Part shown: one piece after another, positions 9,542 to 19,851 of the stretch | Position numbering within the stretch: position 1 is the stretch's first letter | Layout of the letters: each line of letters starts with the position of its first letter | NCBI GenBank assembly: GCA_021464525.1 | Contig: JADRCO010000828.1 | Location: 1-25,863 of the forward strand | Length of the DNA stretch: 25,863 nt | Source of the DNA: Rhizophagus sp. LPA8_4_AMF | Taxonomy: Eukaryota > Glomeromycota > Glomeromycetes > Glomerales > Glomeraceae | Reading direction: 5' to 3' | The notes under the pieces: generated by a model | Database searches by the model: none | Told to the model about the DNA's origin: nothing | Seen by the model: the letters and a program-made list of their open reading frames with translations, nothing else | Program-made: the position numbers and the translations under genes

Positions 9542-10337
9542 GTGGTGTAATTTAGTAAAATCGAAAAAAGAAATATAAAAATAAAAAAATATAAAAAATA
9601 AAAATAAAGACAAAATAACAAAAACAAAAAGACCAAAATTATGACTTCAAAAATATTAATCTACAGTTGAGATACAAATTCTAAACGACCATGGACCATT
9701 TAAACGATCACCTATAAAAAAACTGGATACATTTTTAATAATGTTTTTTTTTGATTTATAGTCCGTTGAAAGGATATGGGAAAATGCACAATTCCGTATC
9801 ACTAAAAACACAATTTGGATACGGAATTTGCATGATTAGGACACTGTATTTGGTCACAAAATTAGCCATTAAACTACAGTTTATTGCTAGTTATATTATA
9901 AAAATTAATTTTAAATAATAATATACAGTATATCAAATAACTATAAAATAAAATAAATACAAATATATTAAGAAAAGTTCTTTCCTAGCTATTGCAAACT
10001 AAAACAAAAAGAAACTTTGGATTTCTTAAAATAACATTAGTACTAGGAAATTCAAAGTCTCCAGAAGTAGTCCTAAGAAAAACCTGTCCCTTCAGAATAG
10101 TAAGTTTCTTTAACTCATAAACCCACTTCTTCTATCTACCTATAAGTTTAGATTCATCCAAGTCTTCTAGAATCTAACAACCTAAAAGACAAACAAAAGA
10201 AACATAAGAATGTTTACTTAACTCATTTAGAAGACAAACTCCCCCTGTAATTATCCAAGTTTTCAAGAGTTGGCGTTTCTAAAGTTTGGAGCCTTGTAAA
10301 GAAAGACCTACAAAAAAGAAAAAAATCCTGAAGCATT
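9542..10337. other. Intergenic stretch with a short hairpin
   Basis: The stretch is AT-rich. An inverted repeat at 9785-9832 pairs TGCACAATTCCGTATC with GATACGGAATTTGCA. Between about 10010 and 10340 the minus strand is pyrimidine-rich with several TTTTAG and GTAG motifs, but no exon can be defined. Confidence 0.4.
9785..9832. repeat. Hairpin-forming inverted repeat
   Basis: TGCACAATTCCGTATC (9785-9800) pairs with GATACGGAATTTGCA (9818-9832) with one gap; the loop is 17 nt. No neighbouring gene suggests a terminator role. Confidence 0.6.
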
Positions 10338-10480
10338 CCACAAAAAAGAAACAAACTACAAAAGGAAATAATCCACAAAAAAAATTAACCCACATAAAAG
10401 AATTGATCCACGAAAAAAACAACTCACGTAAAAGAATTGACCCACGATGAACCACCTACAAAAAAAAATATATTCAACCT
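10338..10480. repeat. Degenerate CCAC-AAAAAA minisatellite
   Basis: About seven to eight units of 15-19 bp follow one another, each beginning CCAC or CTAC and continuing with an A-rich tail (for example CCACATAAAAGAATTGAT and CCACGAAAAAAACAA). Read on the minus strand the units look like repeated polypyrimidine-GTGG or GTAG tracts. Confidence 0.55.
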
Positions 10481-10559
10481 ATAAGATAAAAAAAAGAATA
10501 AAATATAAAATAAAAAAATTTTAAAAGCCTAAAAAAGGGAAATAATAAAAAATTTTTTT

Positions 10560-10800
10560 AAAACCAAAATTAGAAAAAGGTATCGAGTGAGGAATGAAAG
10601 AATAAAATCAAAAAAAAAATCTGTTTTTAAAAAAGGAGGGGTGACAAAGTTAGGAAAAGGAGGGATGATGAGTAAAGTTAGAAAAATAAAAAAAAATTTT
10701 TTATAAAAATGGTGAGACAAATGAAAAGAAAGTTTTTTGAAAAAAGAAAGGGTAGCGAGTGAATGAAAAAATAAATTAAAAATTTTTTTTTAAAGGGGCA
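10560..10800. repeat. Purine-rich direct repeat with about 175-bp spacing
   Basis: The segment around GGTATCGAGTGAGGAATGAA (from about 10579) recurs as GGGTAGCGAGTGAATGAA (from about 10750), each followed by AATAAA and an A/T run. The plus strand is strongly purine-rich here, so the open minus-strand frame of about 63 codons is a composition artefact. Confidence 0.45.
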
Positions 10801-10819
10801 AAATCTTTGAATGCGCCAA

Positions 10820-11100
10820 TTTTCACAAAAATCGAACTACGTCACAGATCACGTGATTTTTCGATCGCGATTTTTAAGCTTTTTAAAAATGCGCGAAGTT
10901 AAAGAAAGTTAAAGTACATTTTAATTCATACTTCCTTTTTTTTCTTTTTTTTTTTCATCTCCCTTCTTCCTTTTCTTTTTTTCCCGTCTCCCTTTCTTCC
11001 CTTTCTTTCCATTTCTTTCCCCACTAGTCAAAATAGGAATATTCAACCTTATAGCAATTTGGCCTATATTCGGCCAAAATTAAAATTATAATCTGCAATT
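10820..11100. promoter_or_regulatory. Candidate promoter region with CACGTG palindrome and CT-rich tract
   Basis: The perfect palindrome ATCACGTGAT is at 10848-10857. A long CT-rich tract runs from about 10928 to 11022, and an inverted repeat TTGGCC...GGCCAA lies at about 11059-11077. CT-rich tracts before the transcription start are common in fungal promoters. The region precedes the plus-strand short-exon array. Purine-rich sequence to the left, which is pyrimidine-rich on the other strand, would also allow divergent transcription. This is inferred from composition only. Confidence 0.35.
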
Positions 11101-11303
11101 AGTCGTATATTCGATCTTGTTTGTGTATTATTTTTTTGTTACACATTCCAGATACAGATAATCCTATTTATTATCTGATCTTTTTTTTCAACCTTTTTTC
11201 TCTCGTTCCCTCCTTCACCTTCGCCTTCATCTTTCTTTTTCCTTTTTCAATTCTCATACTTTCTGCTGAAAAAATCATCAAAATGTCAGAATATTTTTTT
11301 TAG

Positions 11304-11873
11304 ATGGTTTTTTCATTCTCTCTTTCAGTCTCTGGGACGCAAAGTTTTGGTAAGTTTTTCAGTTTTGTTTTTCTTTAATTGTACTTATTTTAACAAATGG
11401 CTAATAGTTTGTTCTCTTTCTTTTTTTTCAGGTGGTTTTTCAAATATGGGATTTTGGGGAGGTAATTTTAGTGTTTACTTTTCTTTATTTTAAATTTATT
11501 CTGTGAAATGTGCGCTAACATTTCATTTTCTTTTATTTAGATGGCCAGGAGACGTGTGGGAATTTGGTGGAAAAACAAACTTCTCTTTAATTTCTCTAAT
11601 GAAACATTCACTACTAACATTTCGTTTACTTATTTTTTTAGATGGCCAGAAGTCTCTTTGGATCGGCAAGTAAAACGAAGGGTTTGTCTATTTTTATTTT
11701 ATTATTTTTTTAACGAACTTTACTAACAGTTCATTTTTTTCTTTTTTAGGCAGTCCGGCTCTTTGGACGCAGGATTTAAATGAGGGTATTATTTTTTTTT
11801 AATTTCTTTATTATGTCTTTAAAGGTTACTAATTTCTTTTTTTTCTTTTTTTTTAGATGGCCTGGATATGTAG
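11304..11873 (+). CDS. Tentative small spliced ORF, about 60 residues, in the short-exon array
   Basis: Joining 11304-11349, 11432-11461, 11541-11566, 11642-11669, 11750-11785 and 11857-11873 gives a continuous frame from ATG to TAG. It has small phenylalanine-glycine motifs such as GTQSFGGFSNMGFWG and SLFGSASS. The exons are 46, 30, 26, 28, 36 and 17 nt. The donor after 11566 is a weak GTGGAA; the other donors fit GTRWN loosely. The frame holds across five junctions, but over such a short length this can happen by chance. No family is recognised. Confidence 0.25.
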
Positions 11874-12610
11874 GATCTCTGTAAGAAATTGGCCTCAGAT
11901 TTCTTATTTTTAAACAATCCTGGACGCATAGAACAGGTAAGTTTCAAAAAAAAAAAGAGTTCAAACCTTTAGAAAATACATTTTTTAACATTTTTTTGTT
12001 TTTTTTTTTGTAGGGAAATCAATTCCAACATGAGTACCGGAATCCCAGTTAAGTTTCAAAAAAAGAAATGAAACTTGAAAATGAAAAATTTTTTTAAACT
12101 TTTTTCTTGTTTTTTTTTTGTGAGGACTTCAGTTCCAACATAGATTCCAACTTCCCAGATGAGTTGTTAATTAAAAAATATAATTTTTTAGGGACTTTGA
12201 CTCTGATGCAGACACAGGTATCTGGTTCTTTTGGCATTGGACTTTGGATGTTGATCTCTTGGATTTCCTCAGTTGGATTCTCAATGTTGGATGGGCTTGG
12301 GCTTTCTTTGGCTTTAGTGGTTTCTTTTTTGTAGAACAGTACCTTGGTGTAGATCAGTAACTTAGAATGGATCGGTAAGTTTTGAAGCATTCTTTGCTTT
12401 GTAACTTTACAAAATTTATAATTTATTTTTATTTCGTTTAATTATTTTTTCTTCTTTTTTTGTAGATATCGGTAGATTGACTTTCCAAATTCAGAATGGT
12501 ATGATTGGTAAGTTTTGAGCATATTTCATTTTCAAATCTTTTTAAATTTCAATTGTTTTTTGTTAATTACGTTTCTTTTTTTGTAGGTATGACTTTCCGA
12601 ATCCTTTAAC
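11304..12610 (+). other. Array of very short exons and short introns (micro-exon-like transcript)
   Basis: Consecutive GT-AG introns are visible: 11350-11431, 11462-11540, 11567-11641, 11670-11749, 11786-11856, 11936-12013, 12375-12465 and 12508-12586, all 71-91 nt. Several have ACTAAC or GCTAAC branch-like sites about 20-30 nt before a T-rich acceptor. Exons between them are 24-80 nt, apart from the unresolved 12014-12374 stretch, and many begin ATGG (11304, 11541, 11642, 11857). Exon motifs recur: TCTCTGGGACGCAAAG, TCTTTGGACGCAGG, CCTGGACGCATAG. Around 12047 and 12119 the donor and acceptor are mutated (TTAAGT, GTGAG), so part of the array has decayed. No long reading frame spans it. It could be a micro-exon gene, a spliced non-coding RNA, or a relic made by duplicating an intron-exon unit. 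Confidence 0.5.
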
Positions 12611-12639
12611 TAATTAGTAGGCCGTGTCTTCGATTTTGG

Positions 12640-14135
12640 GTCCACTTTTTGAATAAGTTTCAAATCAAAGATTTTGGATGTATTAATCCCTTTCGATTGG
12701 TTCTATAAAATGGTAATTTTGATGCTATAACAGGCCTTCCTATTTACTGCTTGCAACAAAGTGATAATAATTTATGCTTTCATCTTAACCTGTTAATTGT
12801 TGATCAGTAACTTAGAGTCACATTAATACAGGTCTTTGTTCAGAAGAATTACATAATAAAAATAATATGGAATATATTTAAATGAATTTTATTGTTTAAT
12901 TTTATTTAATTATGTAGTTATTGTGGCAGGATTATTTTAATATAATATCTTTTATAATACTAATAATAATATACATGTTAGATATTGCAATTATGTATAA
13001 TATATCTATTGTAATATTCATGTTATAATATATATGACATAGTGGTTTAATATATTTTACACTATAATTGCAGGTTGGCGAACATGAATTTTATAACACA
13101 CTTATGATAGGGTTTTTAAAGTATTGACTTCCTCAAGTTTTTACCCTTTCTATTTCTAATTGTAATTTATTTAATCCTTCATAACATTGATCTAAAATAA
13201 GCATTAGATTAATTTCTTTTCTTATTAAAGAATCATTTATCACTTCATCATACAAGAGTTAGAGCTTTTCATTTTTCTTTTGCACTAATGCTACACTGGT
13301 CAAAATCAAATAGCAAATTGTTCCAAAATTGGACCAAAATTTGCCAACATTACAAATCAGCACATCTGATTGATGGCCAATTGACAATTCAATTAAAATT
13401 CAGCGAAAAATCATCATATTTGATTGATGGCATTGATACAAAAAAAAATCATCAAAATTGGCAAATTTGAAAATCATTATTTGTAATATTTAATCATTAA
13501 ATTTCAGAAATTCAGAAAAATTCGACACCAAATTTATAGTCAATTTATTATAAATTTATGCCTAAAACTTCAGATTTATAATCTAAAACTTCAGATTTGT
13601 ATGAAATTTATATAATTAATAAGTTCATAATTGATATTTCCTACTAACTGGGTTTGATAGCTAAATACTCTCTTGCATTTTACTGATCTGAAATTTTATA
13701 ATTCACCAGTACAAATCTACCTAAAATATGATGAACAGGTATTATACACTCATGAATATTTGATAAATTTTGGTATTTCACAGTTCAACATTACAAATTT
13801 CATTACTGCTGAAATAGTATTGAATATTGATTGAATTTGCGGGTTTATACCAATGAATGTATACTAGAAAATGTTCAACAGGACCATTCAGAAAGTCTAC
13901 TACATGAGTAAATAAATATTGATTTAACCTGCATAGGTGTTAACATTTTTATTATTTGCAATAAATTTTGTTAAGACATACTGTACAAACTTTTTACATA
14001 TCATAGCAATAATGACAATCCAAAAACTTTCAAATTGATTAATTTTGAGTTTTTGACCTTAATTATTATATCATTATCTAAACTTTCTACAAGAGGGCTC
14101 TAAAATCCAAATGATTTGTAAGTTGCATTGTAATA
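12640..14135. other. AT-rich stretch, probably transposon flank
   Basis: No supported gene is seen. From 13283 the sequence reads CACTAATGCTACACTGGTC. It is followed to about 13470 by repeated short motifs (CCAAAATTGG, CAAAATTTGCCAA, AAATTGGCAAATTTG), resembling the subterminal repeats of CACTA elements. A broken transposase of that class lies just beyond. Confidence 0.4.
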
Positions 14136-15100
14136 TTAAACCATCAAATTTAATATTTCATTTGAAAATAGTATATTATAAGATACTGGCTTGGGGAATT
14201 CACCTGAAAAGCCTTCTCTGCCAGAAATCTGTGAATCTTCTTTAATATTTTGTGAATTCAGCCAAAATTGATGCATCTCATCTGATGAAAAATCATCAGT
14301 AACTGAAAGGGATCTGATAGTATGCTGACTGTTTAGCAATTCAAGACCTTTTACTTCAATACCTGAACTTATGATATTTTTGATTTAATTATCAAACATT
14401 AATTGATGTATTAGTTCAAACTCAATTTTCCTGTTGCTGTTTGGCAATAAACCTAAACCTAAAAGTGTGAAACCAATAAATTATAAGCTAATGTTAAAAT
14501 CATTAAAATTATTAAATAATCAGCAACAGATATTTACCTAATATACCATTCATATGTTCAAAAGAGAAACACCAGTATGTATATAATGGTCCATAATCAG
14601 ATGAGCAATCATGCAAATGCAGTGAAAGATGGTAATTCAGCATGATTTTACCTCTACTGTAGTGATTCTCAATGAGTTTAACTATTTTAATGAGACTTCT
14701 ATAGGCTTCATCTATCAAATTTAATTCTAGAATCTGATTTACCAAATCAAACAAATTCTGATAAAATGAGTCAGAATTTTTCTATCTATGTCTGGAAGGT
14801 ATTCCTAAAGTGATACAGTTGAATAAATTGTAAAGAATATTCAGCCATAAAATTGAAAAATTCCTTTTCACTATGAAATTTTCCTGGGATTCAACTTAAA
14901 TTGGATGGTATCTGAAACTCATCCATTTTTTTCTGAATTTTGCTCAAAGAATTTGGCATCAAATATCCCATCAATCCAAATTCATTTTACTATTCACGTT
15001 GCAATACCCAGAAATAGGCAACATTATATCAAATGGATGTGTAGTCCTTTGTGTGGAGTTTATTATCATTTTAACAACTGCAGACACTTCAAGTATCTTC
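14136..15100 (-). pseudogene. Broken TNP2-like transposase of a CACTA-type DNA transposon
   Basis: Reading minus from about 15050, a frame with LFLGIA and IWIDGIFDAKFFEQ matches the conserved DPMH-x-LFLGxAK region of TNP2-type transposases. MDEFQIPSNLS and IPGKFHS follow in another frame. At 14760-14530 comes HLHDCSSDYGPLYTYWCFSF with EHMNGILG, the hallmark C-terminal block of these proteins. A possible intron (donor GTAAAT after GILG, acceptor TTTTAG) leads to LPNSNRKIEFE and, after an in-frame TAA at about 14385, to GLELLNSQHTIRSLSVTDDF. The frame ends at a stop near 14136. Several stops and frameshifts show it is dead. Its role when intact would be cut-and-paste transposition. Confidence 0.75.
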
Positions 15101-15369
15101 TTTTATATAAAGATGGAAAGTATAACCATAATTAACAAATGCTATTGATTAATGATGGTATGATAAATTTGTTGAATATTGATCAATATTTAATATTTTT
15201 TTGTTTCATTCTAAATATTCTTCTTTGCAATAATATATTTATAAAATAAGTTTTATAATGATAATAAATAAGAGTACTAAAATTCAGCATTAATGATAAT
15301 TATATATAAGCTGACTTAAGTATTTGTGTAGAAGAGTCTCCTCAAATTTCACAAATAGTACCAAAAGGT

Positions 15370-16140
15370 CTTCAAGCAAATCTTGTAAGATATGTCATAG
15401 TTAAATCATTGAACCTAGTCTCAAGCCCAGTGAATCCAGGTTTCAGTTGGATAATGATTACCTTTAATTAAGGTACCTTTTGAATCCACCATTACTAAAT
15501 CATGTAATTTTATATTCCTTTCATTATTATCTGAGGCTGCATAATTCCTGTCTAGTTTCTAGTTGGGTTAGAATTTAAAATTCCATTGGCCATATTATGG
15601 ATATTTTTTCCAAAATTGATAAGCAAATCTATGTAAAACTTTAAATAATGCTTTGTTAGTTTGTAAAATAGTATTAAGAAAAGTGTACCAAAATCTATGA
15701 TCTATAATTGATGGACCAGTTCAAAATACATTGTCCCATAAGCTTTTTTATAACTAAAAATTGTATAATTTCCAATAATGTAATAGGTCTTGTATTCATT
15801 AAGTTTGAGTTGTATAGTTTTAGTTTTGGTATGGGGAATACTGTCGCCTTTTTCCATTGTTCTGGTATAATGTCATATTTCAAACACATACAAATAAACT
15901 TGTGAAATGATTAAAAAATTATCAATGGAATATCAAGAAATTGTATATAAGATATTATGAAACGGTCCTGCTGCTTCACCATTGGGTAAATTTCTAACTA
16001 TTCTAACAATCAGCTTCATACCCTTCATGTGTAATTGAGTCTAAGAGGTGTGTGTGGACTTTCAAGCAATGGAACTAACAATCCATTAGAACCAGTTCAT
16101 CTAGCTTTTCTTCAAAGTTTGGTTTCTGTAAGAGTTAACA
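15370..16140 (-). pseudogene. Decayed LINE-type reverse transcriptase fragment
   Basis: On the minus strand FEEKLDELVLMD occurs at about 16120. Next come RIVRNLPNGEAAGPF (about 16000-15960) and IPEQWKKATVFPIPKLK with NTRPITLLE (15880-15790). They follow the order of LINE reverse-transcriptase motifs (NxKAxGPDGI, then WKxAxVxPIPK, then RPITLL). Stops interrupt the frame repeatedly, and the YxDD catalytic block is not found in the degraded part below 15700 (weak similarity near GLETRFNDLT at about 15400). It is a non-LTR retrotransposon remnant lying beside the transposase relic in the same orientation. Confidence 0.7.
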
Positions 16141-16149
16141 TATATCAAT

Positions 16150-17677
16150 TAAAAACTTGAGAATTCTCTTCCTCAAACATTCAAGGTAATGCATCTATAT
16201 GTGTTTGATTGGTTTTCCCATCACTATGTTAAATCTGAATTAGCTGTTTAATAGGATGTATAGAAAGGAAATTATTTCGAATTTCAGCAGAAGTAATTTT
16301 TTCCTTATATTTTCCATGGTTTATTCAAGTAAAAGTGACATGGCTAATAAATCAAAATAGAAATAAAATATTCTCTTTCTCTTTGGTATAAGAATATTAG
16401 TTAAATAGTAACAATATTTAAATGTGCTAAGCCAGTAATGAATCCATCTAACCCTTTAGATTTTATTTGTCATAAGATTGTAATAGAAAGACAATTTAAA
16501 AGGTAAATTTTGAAAAACAAATAAATGATATCTTCTAATAAGTGATGTGAAAGAAGGGGGGAAATGAACCCTTTTAATTGAATTTCAGCTTGTGCTAAGC
16601 TCAATGATACCTGTGCCCAAATTAGAATAAATAAAGGCTAAGCTCACAAATAATAAGCCATACATTATGTAACTACTAAATATTTTATCAATTAAAAGAA
16701 GTATACAAACTATTTGTTAATTAAATTTCAAAAAAATTGTGATACTTGGTCCGATTGGCGGTGCTAAAGGTGCTAAGCCGAAAAAACTAGTCCAAGGCTT
16801 ATAATTACGGCAACTATAATTATAGCAAACTTGTATGGCTTGGTTTTTGACTCAAATTATAAACATTATAAACGTGTCAATATATAATTAAATCAATCTA
16901 TAATATGTTGACATTTGACGCATGAATTTCGCCAGAATTGAGTACTTTGTTACCAAAATAAAACTTGACAAATAATAATTTTTCTTTAAAAAAAAAACAA
17001 AATATTTGATGAAAGATTCTGGAATTGTTCGACGCATGAGAAAAAGAAATAAAATGTAATTAATTATGATTTGTTCATTTTTTGGGGATTTAATCAATTT
17101 AATGATTACGATATTAATTATTTAATCTAATAGTTTAATCCAATAGTTTTGCAAAAAAATGTATGATAAATCAATTATTAATTTTATCTTTATCGATATG
17201 ATTATTTTTTTTTTAATTACTTTACAAACTAAGTTTATAAGATATATTTATCCGGATATTTTCATTCCGTATTATTCCGTAGTATTTCTGTAAAGATCGT
17301 CAAAACGACGGTAAAATTAGTGAATACAATCACGGATCAACTTTTATAAAGAATTATATGAACATCAGTCTTACCGTCTATAAACAATTTATTTTTGAAA
17401 TCCTTCATAAACCTGAATTTATATAACCAATGATTTATCCAGCCCTTTTATTAGAAAAAATAACGGTCTACCAAGTTCGGCATGATCCATAATAATTAAA
17501 ATTATTATGCAGCCAAATAGGATCATGTCATTTTAACATACTGATATTTTTTAGATAAAGTATTTATTGCACAAATATCTTTGATATTTTTGACGCATTA
17601 CGCCATTTAGATTTTATAGGTAAAAAACCTATACTTTTTATATGGGACATGATCTTGGACGTCTGCATAATAACACT
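16150..17677. other. AT-rich intergenic stretch
   Basis: No gene can be supported. A motif GTGCTAAGC-like recurs loosely between 16425 and 16785 (for example GGTGCTAAAGGTGCTAAGCC). A small inverted repeat with GGCATGATCC and GGATCATG lies at about 17478-17527. Confidence 0.45.
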
Positions 17678-17748
17678 ATTGGGTATGGTGGTTAAAATAT
17701 CATCCGAACTGCTTCGCAGTTCGGTGATATTTCAACCTCCTACCCAAT
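17678..17748. repeat. Long imperfect hairpin with a TTC loop
   Basis: The arm starting ATTGGGTATGGTGGTTAAAA and ending CCGAACTGC is complementary to the arm starting GCAGTTCGGTGATATTTCAA and ending ACCCAAT. About 30 of 34 pairs match with one indel, around a TTC loop. It resembles the foldback at 1811-1885 in size and GC-rich tip, though the sequence differs. It is probably a foldback element; a structured RNA cannot be excluded. Confidence 0.75.
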
Positions 17749-18363
17749 AACTATTATTTATAACATACGATTTAACAACTTGTTTCTTTATTTATCAATG
17801 ACAGCTAACTTATAAATATATTTTAAATTAATTAAGAAACATTGTCCAACTAAAGCACCCAAAATTAGTGATTAAAATAATATAAATTTTCTATCAGGCC
17901 ATAAAAGTATGTGCCATTATCAAGTAAATATACAAATTTTACATTTTATTTAATATATTAAATTATCGATAATATGATATTAATATTAAATTTAATGAAA
18001 ATTAACTTGGAATTTATACATTATAAATTAGTGAATTAAATTTAAAATCATTAAATTTACAATAAATTTTACCATTTCAATCTATAAATTAAATTTGATA
18101 TTATATTGTCAACATTATATTTATGATGAAATTCACTGGATCTGAATATTACACTTAAACTTGCTTTTATTATACTAATGATTTATAAAATTACTGTTAA
18201 ATCAAGTATTCTATGAATGATAAAATACCCGGGTCTATATTAATTTACCTCACAGAGATGTCTTAATTGCAATTGAGATCATCAAATGTATTAGCTATTT
18301 ATGGGCAGTAAGCATCATGCAAATCATTCCAATTCGACCAGTGTTGACAAAACATTTCGTTGA
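17749..18363. other. AT-rich 3' flank of the BTB-TLDc gene
   Basis: No coding potential is seen on either strand. The sequence is dominated by AAATTTA-type runs. Confidence 0.5.
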
Positions 18364-19851
18364 TTATTCATTTATGATCTGAAATATCTCATATTCCTCT
18401 ACAGAAAAATATTCATTCGACTTTCTGATCTGATTTTCATAAGAACTTTTATAACAATAACTTGTTTTATTGCTAAAAAAATCTTCAGTTTCATGTCCTC
18501 CAAATATTGTAAGGTCTCCATTACCAAATGATGGTCCATATTTATTCCAATGACTTATAGCATATTTTTCATTACTTACTCGACTGAATACTATATGATT
18601 TTTGAAATTTTTTTTATTCAAGAAAGAGAAAATAAAACTATCCCTATTAGTAACATGACCGTAGAAATTATTCTTATTTGCCCATTCAATCGGATTATAC
18701 CCTCCGAGGATCTCATCACTACCTTTTACTTTAATTATTGTTATAGTACGAGATCGATTATCACATATTTCATGAAATCGTTTAGCCGTAAATCCATCAC
18801 GAGATCCACGGAGAATTAATTGGAATTTATATGAATTTTTCAATTCATCTTTAATATCTAATCTATCAATCCATTTTGAGATTAATTCTGTATGTTGAAC
18901 TGTAATTATTTTAGAATCAATAATCTTTTTAGTTGATGGCCTATAATTATTACTCAAAAATAGTTTTAATAAATCTATGTATAACTCATTGGGTAGAATT
19001 TCTCTATAAGGAAACACATTGTTCAAAAATTCTCTTGAGGTTAAATTATAAAATTTCATAAAAGGAATACATTGTTGTAAAGTATTTTTTAAAGCATTAA
19101 AATCATCATTTGAATAACTTGAAGGATCCGAAGAAAGTCCAGGATTTCGAGCAATACCCCACTTAAGTACATGTTTCCAAACTTGAACTTCACTTATTTG
19201 ATGATTATTATGTTGAATAAGAGAGATTAAAGCTTTTTCTGGAATCGACGTAAAATCAGATGAATTGAAAATTTTTTTTGAATGTTTAGATATTAACTCT
19301 GTGCAAAACTTTTGAAGATCCAAGAAGGAACCATTTTCATAGCTCATCTGGTATATTAGATTAAAATTTTGTTCTATCCAATTTTCTTTATTTTCAATCA
19401 AAAATGATTGAATATGGGGAATTAAATCCAGAAGACTTAGTTCGATAGCGGCAACCAAGATTCTGATAATATCTAAAATATCATATTCTACTAAAGAAAT
19501 TTTTCCACCATATATATACCTAAAAATATAATAATACGTTGAATAAAAAAAAAAAATTACAAAATAATGACAATTAGTTTAGTTCTTTCTTACCTTAAAA
19601 TTATTTGAAAAATTTCAGGCAAAATATTTGGTAATTTAATATGTGTTAAAGTTCCATCAATTTTTTTTTTATTAGTTGATAAAATTCTTTCTCAAATAAG
19701 GAGAACGATAATTTAAAATAACCATGTGAGCGCGAAATATTTTTACGTTAGGGTCATTACCAACTTCAATCGTAATATCATAATATTCATTATCTTCCAA
19801 AATTTCGAGTAAATTTTGAGATAATCTTGGTAACAATTTATTCTCATCCAT
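18364..19851 (-). CDS. BTB-BACK-TLDc domain protein, one intron, with an apparent 1-nt insertion
   Basis: Exon 1 is 19851-19594 (start MDENKLLPRLSQ, A-rich leader) and exon 2 is 19519-18364, with a 74-nt intron (GTAAGA...TTTTTAG). Together they would encode about 470 residues. Order: BTB (about 25-110; DITIEVGNDPNVKIFRAHMV and YRSPYLR, continuing into YIYGGKISL), BACK-like (about 115-230), and TLDc (about 310-470; FQLILRGSRDGF, GGYNPIEW, FIFSF and FGNGDLTIF). This family is greatly expanded in Glomeromycotina. BTB proteins of this kind commonly act as adaptors for cullin-3 ubiquitin ligases, and TLDc is linked to oxidative-stress protection; neither role is shown here. Exon 1 is 258 nt where the phase needs 257. 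An extra A near 19690 (GAGAAAGAAT against GAGAAGAAT in the copy at 21.6 kb) breaks the frame. Confidence 0.85.

Noticed and set aside
10529-10720. Minus-strand 63-codon frame rich in Phe and Leu, resembling a membrane protein
   Set aside because: It is produced by the T-rich strand of a purine-pyrimidine tract; the hydrophobicity is a composition artefact.
12094-12390. Minus-strand 98-codon frame and overlapping plus-strand 75-codon frame
   Set aside because: Both are antisense to or within the short-exon array and arise from TTGGATT-rich repeats; neither has protein-like features strong enough to support a gene.
18550-18819. Plus-strand 89-codon frame
   Set aside because: It is antisense to the TLDc domain exon.
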